Shown piece by piece: positions 39,401 to 48,200 of a stretch of 64,000 nucleotides of DNA (position 1 is the first letter of the stretch; every line of letters begins with the position of its first letter). Position numbers and translations under genes: made by a program. Origin of the DNA: Trochalopteron elliotii (Eukaryota; Chordata; Aves; Passeriformes; Leiothrichidae); assembly GCA_024734555.1 (NCBI GenBank), contig JANPWX010000096.1, forward strand, positions 11,780,688-11,844,687, written 5' to 3'. The notes beneath the pieces were generated by a model, which did no database searches, was not told where the DNA came from, and saw only the letters and a list, made by a program, of their open reading frames with translations.

Positions 39401-42400
39401 ATACATTTCGTCAATCAGCCGTGGTATATCCATGCCCTCTACACAGTTATCCGTCCCTTTCTAAAAGAGAAGACACGAAAAAGGGTATTCTTCTTTTTAA
39501 TTGTCCATTTCCTGGCAGTTGTCATCAGCAGATGCATCATACTCTAAGAAAGTAGATTAACAAGAGATATCAGCTTGCTATTAGTGGAAAATGTTTAAAT
39601 CGTGTTGTAAAGGGTACCTTCAACTCTTTTAGAAACTTACACAACATTATCCTTTAAGGATATAGTCAAGCAGTGCACTTAAATGTATTTTAAAATGTAA
39701 GCATATGCTTGCTCCTGGGATTATATAAAAAATATTGCCAACATTAAAGTTTGTATTAAGATTGTATTCAATTCCATTCTATTTAATTTCTGTTAAGGTT
39801 ATTTGTGTCTTTCTTTTAAAAACAGAGTTAGTGAATACAAAGTCCTTTCCTAGTGTGATTTCCTTGACATTAGCATGAGCTAAAATACCCAGATGGCATC
39901 TAGCAGTATTAGTTTGCAAATACTAATTTGAATGAAAGCCAATAAAAGAGAATTTGTGTGCATGCATCTGTGCATAAGCATGAGCAGCCTCCAAGATGTT
40001 GCTGAATTTGTACCATTTGCATCAGTGCAATTAAATTAGAGCTTGGTGGTGATAGCATATAGAATGATATTATTTCTGTAACAGGAACTTTGTCATCCAG
40101 GAAAACACAATCAACATCATGTACAGTGGCACTACAAAGAACATGATGAATTTTTTTAATGGAATCAGCTCTCTAAGCAGCTCTGTATTTTTTCTCCTCA
40201 AACACACTCTGCAAGGCCACAATGATCCTTAGTGTTGAGCTGTTTTTTACTGACAGATTATGCTCGAGAGGCCTCTGGTATTTACAGATTTTGAACTATA
40301 GATCACAAAGCCTTTTATGTAATATCTGTTATAAATATGCAAATGAAGCCCCATTTTGCAGGACTCAGTTGCACTCTGTTGACTGCAGCTTCTGCAAAGA
40401 ACATTGCAGTGCCAGATATGTCTGAGGCCTTTTTAACTCAAGTGCTGCGTATGCAGAACTAGGGAGTAAAGTGCAGCTCATAGGAGTGTTAAAGCATTAA
40501 AAAATAAGTGACAAGGAAGTTGAACATGGAAGCTTATCAGTTAGCATCTAAATTTTTATTTAGACGCCTGAATCAATGGCATATATTTTCAGAAATGCTG
40601 ACTTTTTACAACTGTTTTATGTCAATACTGAATGCCTGTAAAAAGTAGGTGGTTAAATATTGATTTACAGTTCTAAACTTAGTGTCAAAATGTGAAAGTT
40701 ATGACCAGCACATAAAATTTAAAATCAGCTTAAAAAAAATTATTAGATGCAGAATAAACGATTGGGGAAAAAAAACCCAACCCGAGAGAATTCTCTTTAG
40801 ATTTTTTAAATCAGGCTTATTATTTATCCCATGTTTTTATCTTGAATTATTGTGTATTTTTTGATTTGTCATGTAGTTTTGCAACTGATAGTTATATTCA
40901 GATAAATGCAGCACTAGGCATATATAAAAACAATTGCTATGAAGTGAAACACTTAGCTGTAAAGGCACCATAAAGCAAATAGCTCTCACCATTTATTAAT
41001 GTTCTTTCACAAAAGGAAAAATTCCTTTCTGAGATGGAAAAAAATCTCTGGTTTTGCACAGTCATATTAACTTTCTTGGGTCCACAGCTGACTGGAAGGT
41101 GGTCTGAAGTAAGCAATAAAAGACAAGCATATATTTGGTCTTTGTCTTTCTGCCTTTTGAATTTAACTCTTGTAAATCATGCTAAGGGTATAGCTGCCCA
41201 GAGGAGTCCCTGCAAGATGAAGAGGAATGTGAAAGATCTCTGAGGGGAAACACTAAAGTTAAACATAAATATAAATACACATAAGTTCATATCATGTCAC
41301 ACTAATACACAGATATATAAATGTAAAGTATATATGAATATCAGTCTACCAAAACATTGATGGAAAATATCAAATAGTCCATCAGCTATTCCCTCAGTGT
41401 TGTCACAGGGATTATTTTACTGTTGTAACTCACTTTATGTCAACTATAAATGGCAGTTACTGGTATGACTAGATTAAGGAAGAAATTTCCAGCACTCATA
41501 TCATTACACTGCACAATATATCTTATTTCTAGAACTCATGGCTGCATGCTGAAAGTCAGTATGTATTCCTTATTCTATATGGGGAATATAATTTTTATTT
41601 ATTTATTATAATCTTAATTTATTCATTTAATTCACTGAATTAGAGAGAGCAATTGACAAGAGATTAACAAGGCAGTTTGTCTATCTAATATTTTGTCCAT
41701 CTAGCTACCAGACACCAGTCATTACCCTCCCTAAGTCCCTTTCCCTGCAAACATTTTAAGTTATTTATGCTTTAATAATTTTGGAGATTTATGAACATAG
41801 TATGACCTTCCTCTGCAACTCTGTTAGCCCAACACAACCAGAATGTTTAAATTGTACAATATCCTCCTAATAATGATGATGTCATTTGAGCTTTGATGTT
41901 TTTTGGTGATACCCCTGTGTTTTTACCTGCATGCATACATATAGATATTCCTGCATGGTAACAACCTCAACAGCCTGCATCAGCTCATCCACCCTGAGAT
42001 CCTGCCTTCAGAGTTTGGAGGAATGTTACCCCCCTATGACATGGGGACGTGGGCAAGAACACTGCTTGACCATGAATATGATGATGACAGTGAATGCAAT
42101 GTGGACTCCTACAACACTCCTGCAAAGGATATAGAAAAGGACCTCTCCCCAAAATCCATGAAAAGGTGAGCTAAAGGTAGTATTGTCTTCTAGTATTACC
42201 ATAAGGTAAATGTTTGCCTTCTTCCTCCTTTATGAAGCTGTAGGTAGTTCAGTCTATTATATAGGAAGACAATTGGCGTTTTATTTTTCCCTTTCTTAAA
42301 AAGATCGGTGTTGGTGAGAGAACATGGCCTTGATTATTACCATGTGAGGTGTGAACTCAGTGCAGCTGATTATTTCTGGGGTGCCATCTAGGCTGTCTAC

Positions 42401-45400
42401 ACAGCACTGTCTTTGGAATAAGCTGCTATCTCACCTCAGCCTACTGTACTTATTAGAGAAACAATGCTAGCTGGAGTGAGCCTCTGTGAAGAGGGCAATT
42501 TTGGGCCAAGTATCTTTCTGGGTGGTGATGTTAGCTCTTATCTTCCTCCATCTCATAACCCACTGCCTGGTATCCACCAGCCTGTAGGTGCCAGGATGTT
42601 TACAGCATCTGAACCATCAGTCACAGTGACTGCATGCCTGAGAAAATATGAGGAGAACCAGGACTAAAATCAGTGCCAATTGTAATACTCAGATCTGGTA
42701 AACATTCTGGCATTCTGGTATTCTTCTCTTTGAGAAGGTAGAGTGTAATTGCTTGCTGCATTTTGCCATTCAGAATAAAGTATAGGAAGAGCTTAGTTAA
42801 GTCTCCAGTAACTATGGAAGCAGTGAGGTCATTAACTTGGAAGGGGTGAATCTGATCCAAGCTTGCCAGGACAGTAGGAGAGAAAAGGGTAAAGATTAAA
42901 ACTGTGATGGAAAAGGTAGCAGAAAGGGCAGCAGAAAGGGCAGCAAAAGTCAGAGTGCAGCTCATAAGGGACAGGCCTAGCAGTGGATCAGAAGAGAACA
43001 AACATGGCAGAAACCAAAAGTCATTAAAATTAAGTTAGGATATGCTAGGCTGGGAACCCAGTTTCAGGAGACAGCATGTGATGCAAAAGGGAAAGAAACT
43101 CTGGAAACAGACCAAACAGGATAAAATATTTTCAGATGTCTCAGCCAGGAAGATGATTTTGACTGGAAAATACTCCCTAGACTGGGAAGGACAGTGTGGT
43201 TTAAAAGGGAGATATTTTTGTGGAAACAGAAGAGACAACATAAGATTCCTATAGGTGATGAAAAAAAAGAAAAAAACAGTAAAGTTTAATGATTTTGTGT
43301 TGAAAAAACCTCCCACTCTACTGAAAGTGGGAAATAGCAAGAAATTGGATAGAAATGAGCTAGGATAAGTAGTTAAACAGAGTGCTGAAACTATATGACA
43401 GGAGTGCTGGAATGACTGCAAACCTGGTCTCAAATTCCCAGTGGGGATTTCCAGTTTTGGCCATAAATTCCCAGAGCCTCCAAAATCCCCAATGCCCAGA
43501 TATATGAAGCCAGAATTGTGTAACTAACACAATTAATGTAGAAAATGGGACTGAGAAAAAGAGCAAGGGGAGGGGAAAGGTGAGCAATACACTTATATAT
43601 GATTTGCACGTAATACAAGAATTATGAGACAGTAGAGAAGCTGTCTTAGACAGAAGGATGGAATTAAGGAACTGAAACACAGAAGTCTTTCTGCTGCAAA
43701 ATGATGTTGTGAGAGTAAATAACTTCGTCCAAGGGTGCAATAAAAACAAACAAACAAACAAACAAACAAAAAACCCCAAAAAAAACAAACCAAAAAAGAG
43801 AAGGCCTGGGACAAGTCCTTTTGGAGCAGCCTGTTTGGAGCACAGTTTTCCAGATTGTCCTGGGCAAGCATATTATTAAGTGGAAAAGCAGTGAGTTGGC
43901 CAGATTCTTTATTCTTTCTCAAATAATTTTTATTCTCATTTAACTTGTTCTTGAAAACTCTTTTCATACAGTGTTACTCTTCAGTGTAAGCTTCAAATTA
44001 ACAGTCTTTCATTCTGGGTGAACTAACGCAGTAGGAGACCTAGTGCAGAAAATAAACATGTTGAAATCTGTATCTATTTAATATTATGCTAAAATTTCTT
44101 CATCTTCTCTGCATTCTTTCTGAGTTAGCATGCCTCCAGCATCTGCTGGAATCCTTGTTCCCTGCTACTGGACATAAAAAGTACTAGGTAGGCTTACTGT
44201 ACTAGTACTCAGACTGACAGAAATTCCCAAGACTTCAGTGTATAAAGTGCACAGACTCTGTTAAAACACAAAGAGAAAAATTATGATACAACAGATAAAC
44301 TCTATTTCATTAAAAGTTAAATTTAACTTGTATTCAGCAACTGATGGGTTGTTTCTCTCAGTTGAAACCCACAGTCAGTATGATATGTTAGTGCAGAAGA
44401 TTTTTAATATATGAAAAACCATGACTAAGGCATGAAAAGTGCTTAGCTTAGAACAAATTTCATAAGCATCTAGCATATCTCCAACAATGGTCTTGTTTAA
44501 TTTGGCTTACCATTTTAAAATTAGTTTACTGTCCTGAAAGTATATCCTTTAAAACCAAAATCCTACTGAGAATTCATTTCTTTCTTACTTATTTTTTGCC
44601 CTTAGTGTGAACCACTGACATTCCTCCAGATCTCCTTGAATTTTTGGTGAATTGGATGACCTCAGCTTGAAAGGACGGTTGATTGTGGGGGAGGATGATC
44701 TAGATAAGGAGGAATTAATGCCACCTGTAGCACAGACCTCTGGGGAGAACTTGTTTTTGTCATCTGGCAGCATTGCAGCTGTCTCAGCAGTCAGGTTTAG
44801 CCTGTGGCTGTCATCTTGAGGCACTCAGCTGGAAACCTGCATCCTGTTCTCACCTAACCCAGCAGGGCAGATGTCTGTGTTGGTAATCTTTGCAGAGGAG
44901 CTGTGGTTTGGTTCCTCACCTCTGCCAATGGAATTTTGTATTATAACTCTGTAGTATAACTCTGTCCCACTGTGTTTTCTCAGAATGTATTCCATAATGT
45001 TTGTAAAGTTATTTGGGAGATGTAAGTAGAAGAGAAGGAGCTATAGCCTTAAACAAATGTTTGTCCTTTCACATACATTCATTTCTGAATTGCTGCTGAA
45101 TGGGATGAAGCACAACAGTAAATTTCTGTTTAAAACTGAGGGCAAACTGTTTCTCCTTCTTCTTCAAGGCATTTGGGCATCTGAGCTTACAAACTGTAGG
45201 TCAGGATTTGTGCTGTTCAATTTTCACACCTGCCTTGGCATTGGGGATTTTGGAGGCCCTGGGGATTTATGGCCAAAGCTTCCTCACTGGGAATTGGAGG
45301 CCAGGTTTGCAGCCATTCCAGCTCCCCTTCAGTTTTCCCCAGATGAGAACAGGAAACCCTGTCTGCTCAGTCATTGGCAGCCGAGGAAAAGGCTCAGTTT

Positions 45401-47065
45401 TAGCACTTACATCCAGTTGGCAAAGCTTTGAAGTCAATTTGCTTCCACAGCAATTTTTATCGTGATGAACTGGATTTTCCATGATTGCGGCTTCCCACCA
45501 GCAAATTTTCAATCAATTTTGCATTAGCACGGTACCTCGTGAAGTTTTTTAAAAAAGCATTTTTAATTCATTGGTTTAGTTTTCTGCCTGAGGAGCTGAC
45601 TAGTGTTCAGGATGAGTGTTATTGTGTACTCTTAATTTAAAAAGTTTAAATTATGCTTATCACAAGAGAGATGATCATATTTTTAAAACTAATTTTCTTG
45701 ATTTTAGTATTAGTATGAGAATGGGATAAATATAATTAGAAAATATCCTTGTTTCCGAAGTTTTCACGTAGGCTCTAAGTCAGATTTTTTTTTTGTGTTT
45801 TTATAAGTTTTCTTCAGATTTTTTTGAGGAAGACCTCATCAGCGTCATTCATTGTTTTCACTGCATGATGCCTGTTTTTAAGAGGGGCGGGGATCAACTC
45901 CATATGCTTATCTTAGGAAAGGTTAGAATTTGTAAAGGTTTTTCTCTGCACTGTGTCCTCTAAATGGGCAAACCTGTAGCAATGCTGCAGGCACAGTGTG
46001 CTTCCACTGATCAAAAATAGATGCCTGCATTGTAGAGATGTACACATGCTCTTCAGTAATCTCAAATCTTCTTTACAGAAAGAAAGACAAGTAGGCATTT
46101 CCTGCATGAGCTTTTTCTCACTAAAAGAAACATCTAACAAGGGTTGCATTTACTGTACCCCAGAAGTGGCTACTTTTTGATGAGCTGAGCCATAGCTGAT
46201 GTGAGACCCCATCTTAACACTCCAGGCTTTGTTTTCAGTGGAACATTTTGATCTTTTTTGACTGCTGAAGACTATATTTTCCTCTTTGCCCATCACATAT
46301 GGCTGTTGCAGGGCACCAGTACCATGTTATGCTTCTGGGCTGAATCAGAGAATCTAGAGAACTTTTACAATCATCACTGAATTTTCCCTAGTCCTCTTTC
46401 CCTGCCCTGTTTGGTTGAGCTGAAAAGTGAGTTTGACACATTTGTCTGCTGCTCCAGAAATCCTGCTAACCACGGCACTATTCTAGTTTTGGCTTAGGAT
46501 CTCGCGCTGTAGAATTAAGATGCTATTCAGAAAAGGAGCAACTTGTGCTTCCAGCTAACACATCACACTAATTGCAGTGTGTGATTAGCCAGCTGGGTGG
46601 CTGAATTGTACCTTCTTTGCCAGCCCAGTGCTGTATAACCTTCTGGAGAGACAGTCAGTGCTTAAGTCACTACAGAGGACAGCTTAGTTTGCTCTTGTGT
46701 GTGGAGGACACTCCCTGCTTCACAGTTTCACTGAAGAGAGGATCCACTTTATTCCACCTTTTCCTCTTATATTTACAGATCAGTGCTGAGCCCTTTAAAG
46801 CCCTGTTATCCCTCCATGAGGGTATTTCCTGATGATTTGCAATGATAAGATGCTTGGGTAATGCTGTACACTTATTTTTAAGCCCTGACAGAAATTAAAA
46901 TAAACAAAAGAAAGGTGAGGTTTAACCTCATAGTTCTTGATCTAGAAATATGAAATAAACATGTTGTCCCTCTGCAGGTCTCAGTCAGTTGTGGATCCTG
47001 GGGTGCTGAAACGCATGGATAAGAATGAGGAAGAAAACATGCAGCCTTTGCTTTCACTTGACTAA
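103..47065 (+). CDS. CLVS2: Clavesin-2, whole spliced coding sequence (5 coding exons)
   Basis: The coding sequence joins 103-491, 8816-8990, 39374-39484, 41945-42165 and 46978-47065: 984 nt, 327 residues plus TAA, the same length I recall for mammalian clavesin 2. All four introns are GT-AG and all junctions preserve frame. The family (Sec14/CRAL-TRIO proteins of neurons) binds phosphatidylinositol 3,5-bisphosphate and associates with clathrin and adaptors on trans-Golgi and endosomal coated vesicles, affecting late endosome/lysosome morphology; this is family knowledge. Visible here: a CRAL-TRIO N-terminal helical region with FLRARKF at residues 57-63; a Sec14 core from about residue 115 to 280, including FVLIIDW at 158-164 and the [10 protein letters not shown] segment at 242-251; an acidic stretch at 267-275; and a C-terminal LLSLD at 323-327 fitting the clathrin box. 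CLVS1 is the close paralogue; the N-terminus and the tail agree with CLVS2 as I remember it. Confidence 0.96.
2605..2720 (+). repeat. Possible ancient MIR-like / core-SINE remnant
   Basis: The stretch reads like the generic amniote SINE pattern of tens of bases of purine-rich sequence, then AGTGGCTTGCTCCAAGG, then ACAAGTCAG and a CTGGGAATGGAGCTAGGTC end. This resembles the conserved core of MIR-type elements (gtgacttgcccaaggtcaca ... gtggcagagctggga). The match is by eye and diverged, so the family call is tentative; an L3/CR1 relic is the alternative. Confidence 0.35.
8138..8250 (-). mobile_element. CR1 LINE 3'-end fragment
   Basis: On the plus strand it reads TTTGGTTTGGGTTGGAAGGG, then ACCTCAAAGATCATCTAGTT, then CCTGCCATGAGCAGGGGCACC. 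This is the reverse complement of the well-known avian CR1 3' terminus (tctagatgatctttaaggtcccttccaaccc). Only the 3'-most ~110 bases remain, the usual outcome of 5'-truncated CR1 insertion. It lies about 570 bases upstream of exon 2 and is antisense to CLVS2. Confidence 0.88.
8816..8990 (+). CDS. CLVS2: CLVS2 coding exon 2 (residues 130-188)
   Basis: 175 nt. It opens with the last base of the Arg130 codon, then Tyr131-Thr-Leu-Val. It encodes the first half of the Sec14 lipid-binding core, including the hydrophobic strand GFVLIIDW (157-164) and FKQASKL (169-175), and ends in phase 0 after Leu187-Gln188. The acceptor is CATTCTCAG|G after a C/T-rich tract and the donor is CAG|GTAATG. Retention of the following intron would end translation at a stop about 30 bases downstream (9018-9020). 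Confidence 0.96.
11300..11410 (-). repeat. Possible ancient MIR-like SINE remnant
   Basis: The plus strand reads GGCTGGGACTC, CCTAGCTCTTACACTTGCTG, TGTGCTTTTGG, and then a C/T-rich CACTTCCCTGCAGA with TGTGCCT. This parallels the reverse complement of the generic core (ccagctctgccacttgctgtgtgaccttgggcaagtcac), interrupted by an A9 run. It is a diverged match judged by eye. Confidence 0.33.
11996..12115 (-). mobile_element. CR1 LINE 3'-end fragment (older subfamily)
   Basis: The plus strand reads ATCATAGGATAATTCAGCTT, then GGAAAAGGCCTCAGGAG, then AAATCTAACCTCCTCCTTAA and AGCAGGGTCCCTGATGAGGTC. This is the antisense form of the CR1 3' end with a 'cctgctcaaagcagggtc' type tail. It is more diverged than the copy at 8.1 kb. 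It sits just upstream of another CR1-like relic in the opposite orientation. Confidence 0.75.
12165..12300 (+). mobile_element. Ancient CR1-like LINE relic
   Basis: It contains CCTTTGTACAACATCTGGGT, then AACTTGTGGAACTCAGTGCC, then ATGAGGAATTCTGGATGCTT. This matches the layout of old sauropsid CR1 copies (tctttacacaa ... taacctgtggaactcattgccacaggatgttgtg). It is strongly diverged and lacks the terminal repeat. Confidence 0.5.
12705..12721 (+). repeat. Poly-T run of 17
   Basis: A 17-base uninterrupted T run. It is not attached to a recognisable retroelement body, and the surrounding sequence gives no target-site duplication that I can see. Confidence 0.9.
20720..20758. repeat. Inverted repeat, 11-bp perfect arms with 17-base loop
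   Basis: The left arm ATGTAGCACCA (20720-20730) is the exact reverse complement of TGGTGCTACAT (20748-20758). The loop contains CTAAGCATATTAA. It lies deep inside intron 2. It could be a short cruciform or hairpin, or a paired binding site; no function is known to me. Confidence 0.85.
24531..24560. repeat. Near-perfect palindrome, 11-bp arms with 1-base spacer plus 3 flanking pairs
   Basis: The left arm CAACACTTGTT (24535-24545) and right arm AACAAGTGTTG (24547-24557) are exact reverse complements around a single T. CTG (24531-24533) pairs with CAG (24558-24560) if T24534 is bulged. Each arm contains an E-box-like core (CACTTG/CAAGTG). The role is unknown. Confidence 0.9.
25301..25364 (+). 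repeat. Tandem duplication of a 32-bp unit
   Basis: Copies 25301-25332 and 25333-25364 agree at 29 of 32 positions. The shared core is CTTAAATATAAATGACAAT. It is a head-to-tail duplication within AT-rich intron sequence. Confidence 0.92.
27414..27449 (+). repeat. Tandem duplication of an 18-bp unit
   Basis: Two adjacent copies of AATATAGACTGTATAAA plus one base (27414-27431 and 27432-27449) differ only at the last position (T/G). A shortened ACTGTAGG follows. Confidence 0.9.
29018..29100. promoter_or_regulatory. Isolated CpG cluster inside intron 2
   Basis: Nine CpG dinucleotides (at 29018, 29027, 29036, 29044, 29066, 29077, 29086, 29091 and 29099) fall within 83 bases. The surrounding intron usually has far fewer. 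Such a cluster in CpG-depleted DNA suggests protection from germline methylation (enhancer or alternative promoter) or recent sequence input. The regulatory role is inference only; no repeat family was recognised here. Confidence 0.35.
30205..30535 (-). mobile_element. CR1 LINE internal fragment (end of the reverse-transcriptase ORF region)
   Basis: The plus strand reads as antisense CR1: GAAAAGAGCCTGGCTCCAGC, CCCTCCCTTCAGGTGTTAAT, GCAGATGCTCCAATCCCTGA, TGGCCCTCTGCCAGACTGAG, TACTGGGAAGCCCAGCACTA. In sense orientation this is the CR1 region encoding the end of ORF2 (the '...ERRLRGDLI...YKYLKGG...RLFSVV' area). The copy is old and broken, with no open frame. The usual CR1 3' terminus is missing on the left side, so it is truncated at both ends. 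Confidence 0.85.
33150..33650. repeat. AT-rich low-complexity block
   Basis: About 500 bases are dominated by A/T, with recurring AATTAAAA/AATTTC words. A short direct repeat is present: CAAAATACTT followed by CCCACCTAATTAA at 33381-33413 and again at 33531-33559. No ORF or known element is visible. Confidence 0.55.
39374..39484 (+). CDS. CLVS2: CLVS2 coding exon 3 (residues 189-225)
   Basis: 111 nt, exactly 37 codons, phase 0 at both ends. It encodes Asp189-Ser-Phe-Pro-Ala-Arg-Phe-Gly-Gly to Lys-Thr-Arg-Lys-Arg225, the second half of the Sec14 core, with [12 protein letters not shown] at 199-210, the conserved gate-side segment of CRAL-TRIO folds. The acceptor is GTCACACAG|GAC and the donor is AAAAAGG|GTATTC. 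A one-base-earlier donor reading is excluded because it would break the frame into exon 4. Because both ends are phase 0, skipping this exon would delete 37 residues without a frameshift. Confidence 0.96.
39485..41944 (+). other. CLVS2: CLVS2 intron 3 (2.5 kb)
   Basis: A GT-AG intron (GTATTC at 39485, ACATATAG ending 41944), phase 0. The sequence is AT-rich, with a TTTATTTATTTATTATAA-like low-complexity patch near 41589-41635. No ORF, mobile element or other structure was recognised. Confidence 0.9.
41945..42165 (+). CDS. CLVS2: CLVS2 coding exon 4 (residues 226-299, codon 299 split)
   Basis: 221 nt. It encodes [15 protein letters not shown] (226-240), the family-typical [10 protein letters not shown] (242-251), PPYDMGTW (254-261), the acidic stretch DHEYDDDSE (267-275) and the start of the variable tail up to SPKSMK (293-298). 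It then supplies AG of the Arg299 codon. The acceptor is CATATAG|ATATTC and the donor is AAAAG|GTGAGC. Residue 276 is Cys (TGC at 42095-42097); from memory mammals have Tyr here. The tail segment 283-292 ([10 protein letters not shown]) also differs from the mammalian form I remember, while the fold region is nearly identical. Confidence 0.96.
42915..42950 (+). repeat. Three tandem copies of a 12-bp unit
   Basis: GGTAGCAGAAAG, GGCAGCAGAAAG and GGCAGCAAAAGT follow one another (42915-42926, 42927-42938, 42939-42950). It is a short minisatellite within purine-rich intron sequence. Confidence 0.85.
43400..43500 (-). repeat. Unnamed interspersed repeat, copy 1 (inverted relative to copy 2)
   Basis: The reverse complement of this stretch reads GGCATTGGGGATTTTGGAGG, then an ATTTATGGCCAAA block, then CACTGGGAATTTGAGACCAGG, then TTTGCAGTCATTCCAGC. 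The same series of blocks appears on the plus strand at 45234-45335. Identity by eye is about 85% over ~95 bases, with one 6-7 base gap. I do not recognise the family; GGGGATTTTGG-type sequence recalls repeats common in songbird genomes. Confidence 0.7.
43743..43797 (+). repeat. (CAAA)n microsatellite and A/C-rich tail
   Basis: Six exact CAAA units run from 43747 to 43770. They are followed by an imperfect A-rich stretch with CCCC and ACAAACC to about 43797. Confidence 0.9.
45234..45335 (+). repeat. Unnamed interspersed repeat, copy 2
   Basis: The blocks GGCATTGGGGATTTTGGAGG, GGGGATTTATGGCCAAAG, CACTGGGAATTGGAGGCCAGG and TTTGCAGCCATTCCAGC correspond in order to the reverse complement of 43400-43500, about 1.7 kb away. 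Both copies also share the hypothetical peptide [13 protein letters not shown] when read in the same relative frame, which reflects shared DNA and not a gene. Confidence 0.7.
46978..47065 (+). CDS. CLVS2: CLVS2 last coding exon (residues 299-327 and stop)
   Basis: 88 nt of coding sequence. It begins with the third base of Arg299, then [14 protein letters not shown], an acidic KNEEEN stretch, and MQPLLSLD, ending in TAA at 47063-47065. The acceptor is CCCTCTGCAG|G. The final five residues LLSLD (323-327) fit the clathrin-box consensus L-hydrophobic-x-hydrophobic-Asp/Glu, consistent with the known clathrin association of clavesins. Whether this exact motif is the binding site is my inference. 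Residue 307 is Gly, where I recall Thr in mammals. Confidence 0.96.
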
Positions 47066-48200
47066 CAGTTTTTGAGTATTGGACATGAACTGAGGTGGAA
47101 GGCACTGCCTCTCAGCAACAAGCAAATCATTGGGAAAGAGTGTAACAGCTGGAATCCTATTTACTCATGTTAATGTAGCATATTGGCAACAGGTGTTACT
47201 ATTCTGCCTGAATTCTGGATGCCCTTTGGTGAAAAGGAAGTGGAGAAAAAAAAGAAAATGAAATAAAAAAGAAAAGGAATCAATAATTTATTCTGTAAGT
47301 GCCAACTTGTTTGTAAATACAATATAATCCTCCAATTTTACCTTGTAAGTTATGGTAAACAAGTGCTATGGAAATGAGTGACTATTAAATATGTCAGTGA
47401 AGTGCACCATAAAAAAAGAGAAGAAAACCTATGTGTTCTCACATACACGCACACATAAGCACAGAGAAACATAATGGACAAAGAAAAATATCAAAGCAAA
47501 TTAAATGTTGTCCTTCCCATGGGAAGCCAACTAGTACATTGACTACTGGATTTTTTCTGCAATGCTCACACAGAGTGCTAAGATAAAGAGGGAATATAAG
47601 TACTTGGGAGATGCTGTAATCAGTGGAATGTTTCCTAACTGCAGGAATTGGTTTCTCAAAACACTGGGTCTTAGGATTGGGATTTAGCATAAACCATGTG
47701 CGTTTTGAGGAAGATCACAGGTGAACGGGAACCAACTCTTGGATAGTTTTGTTGTTTAGCTGTATGGGTCTCTGAGTTTTCTTCCCTAACTTTTCATTTA
47801 CACAAGTAACCCGGGTTGGTACCGTAATCTGGGTGCTGTAAAGTGGGACACACTGGAGTTACTTCTCTTGCATTTTGGGTGCACATCAAGAATTTTTCCA
47901 GAACTCTGTTCTCCCTTAGAGTGAGACATTAGTCCTCTAAATGCAGTGTAATAACCAGTATCTGAAAGTAAAGCCTGGCAGCAGAGGTTTATCAATGAAT
48001 CCTGTGCACTGGGAGACTGGATAGATATATATATATATTTTTACCAATCTCTGACAAGCATACAAGGTGACATTGTTAGATAAGTATATTTCATTGAAGG
48101 TTTATACAAGAAATCATACCTATTCAATGTACTTAGATATATTATAGATTGTATATTGACACACTGTCATTATTAATAAAGTAAAACTTTCCATAGATCA
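47066..48200 (+). other. CLVS2: Probable 3' UTR of CLVS2
   Basis: AT-rich sequence follows the stop codon directly with no splice needed. Candidate poly(A) hexamers are AATAAA at 47262, ATTAAA at 47384 and AATAAA at 48175. Further AATAAA words occur at 49523, 49896 and 50166, so a longer 3' UTR is possible. The end at 48200 is a working choice based on the 48175 signal; it is not seen directly. A (TA)n run lies near 48026-48038. Confidence 0.5.
48175..48180 (+). terminator. CLVS2: Candidate poly(A) signal for CLVS2
   Basis: A canonical AATAAA about 1.1 kb after the stop codon, in strongly AT-rich UTR-like sequence. It is preferred over 47262 because that copy sits inside a generic A/G-rich stretch. 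Transcript data would decide. Confidence 0.35.

Larger units (their letters stand above)
42166..46977 (+). other. CLVS2: CLVS2 intron 4 (4.8 kb)
   Basis: A GT-AG intron (GTGAGC at 42166, TCTGCAG ending 46977), phase 2. It is richer in structure than the other introns: a 12-bp triplicate at 42915-42950, a purine-rich 42.9-43.4 kb stretch, an A/C-rich microsatellite at 43743-43797, and two inverted copies of an unnamed repeat at 43400-43500 and 45234-45335. A segment with coding-like composition but no usable frame lies at 44606-44820. Confidence 0.9.

Noticed and set aside
42621..43967. Several overlapping minus-strand frames of 60-140 codons
   Set aside because: They arise from purine-rich plus-strand sequence that is poor in stop codons on the reverse strand. 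They are Phe/Leu/Ser-rich without motifs.
44180..44209. 8-bp inverted repeat AGTACTAG ... CTAGTACT
   Set aside because: Too short and widely spaced to separate from chance.
45057..45512. Overlapping 80-124-codon frames on both strands
   Set aside because: They coincide with the unnamed repeat copy at 45234-45335; the shared peptide with the 43.4-kb copy reflects repeat DNA.
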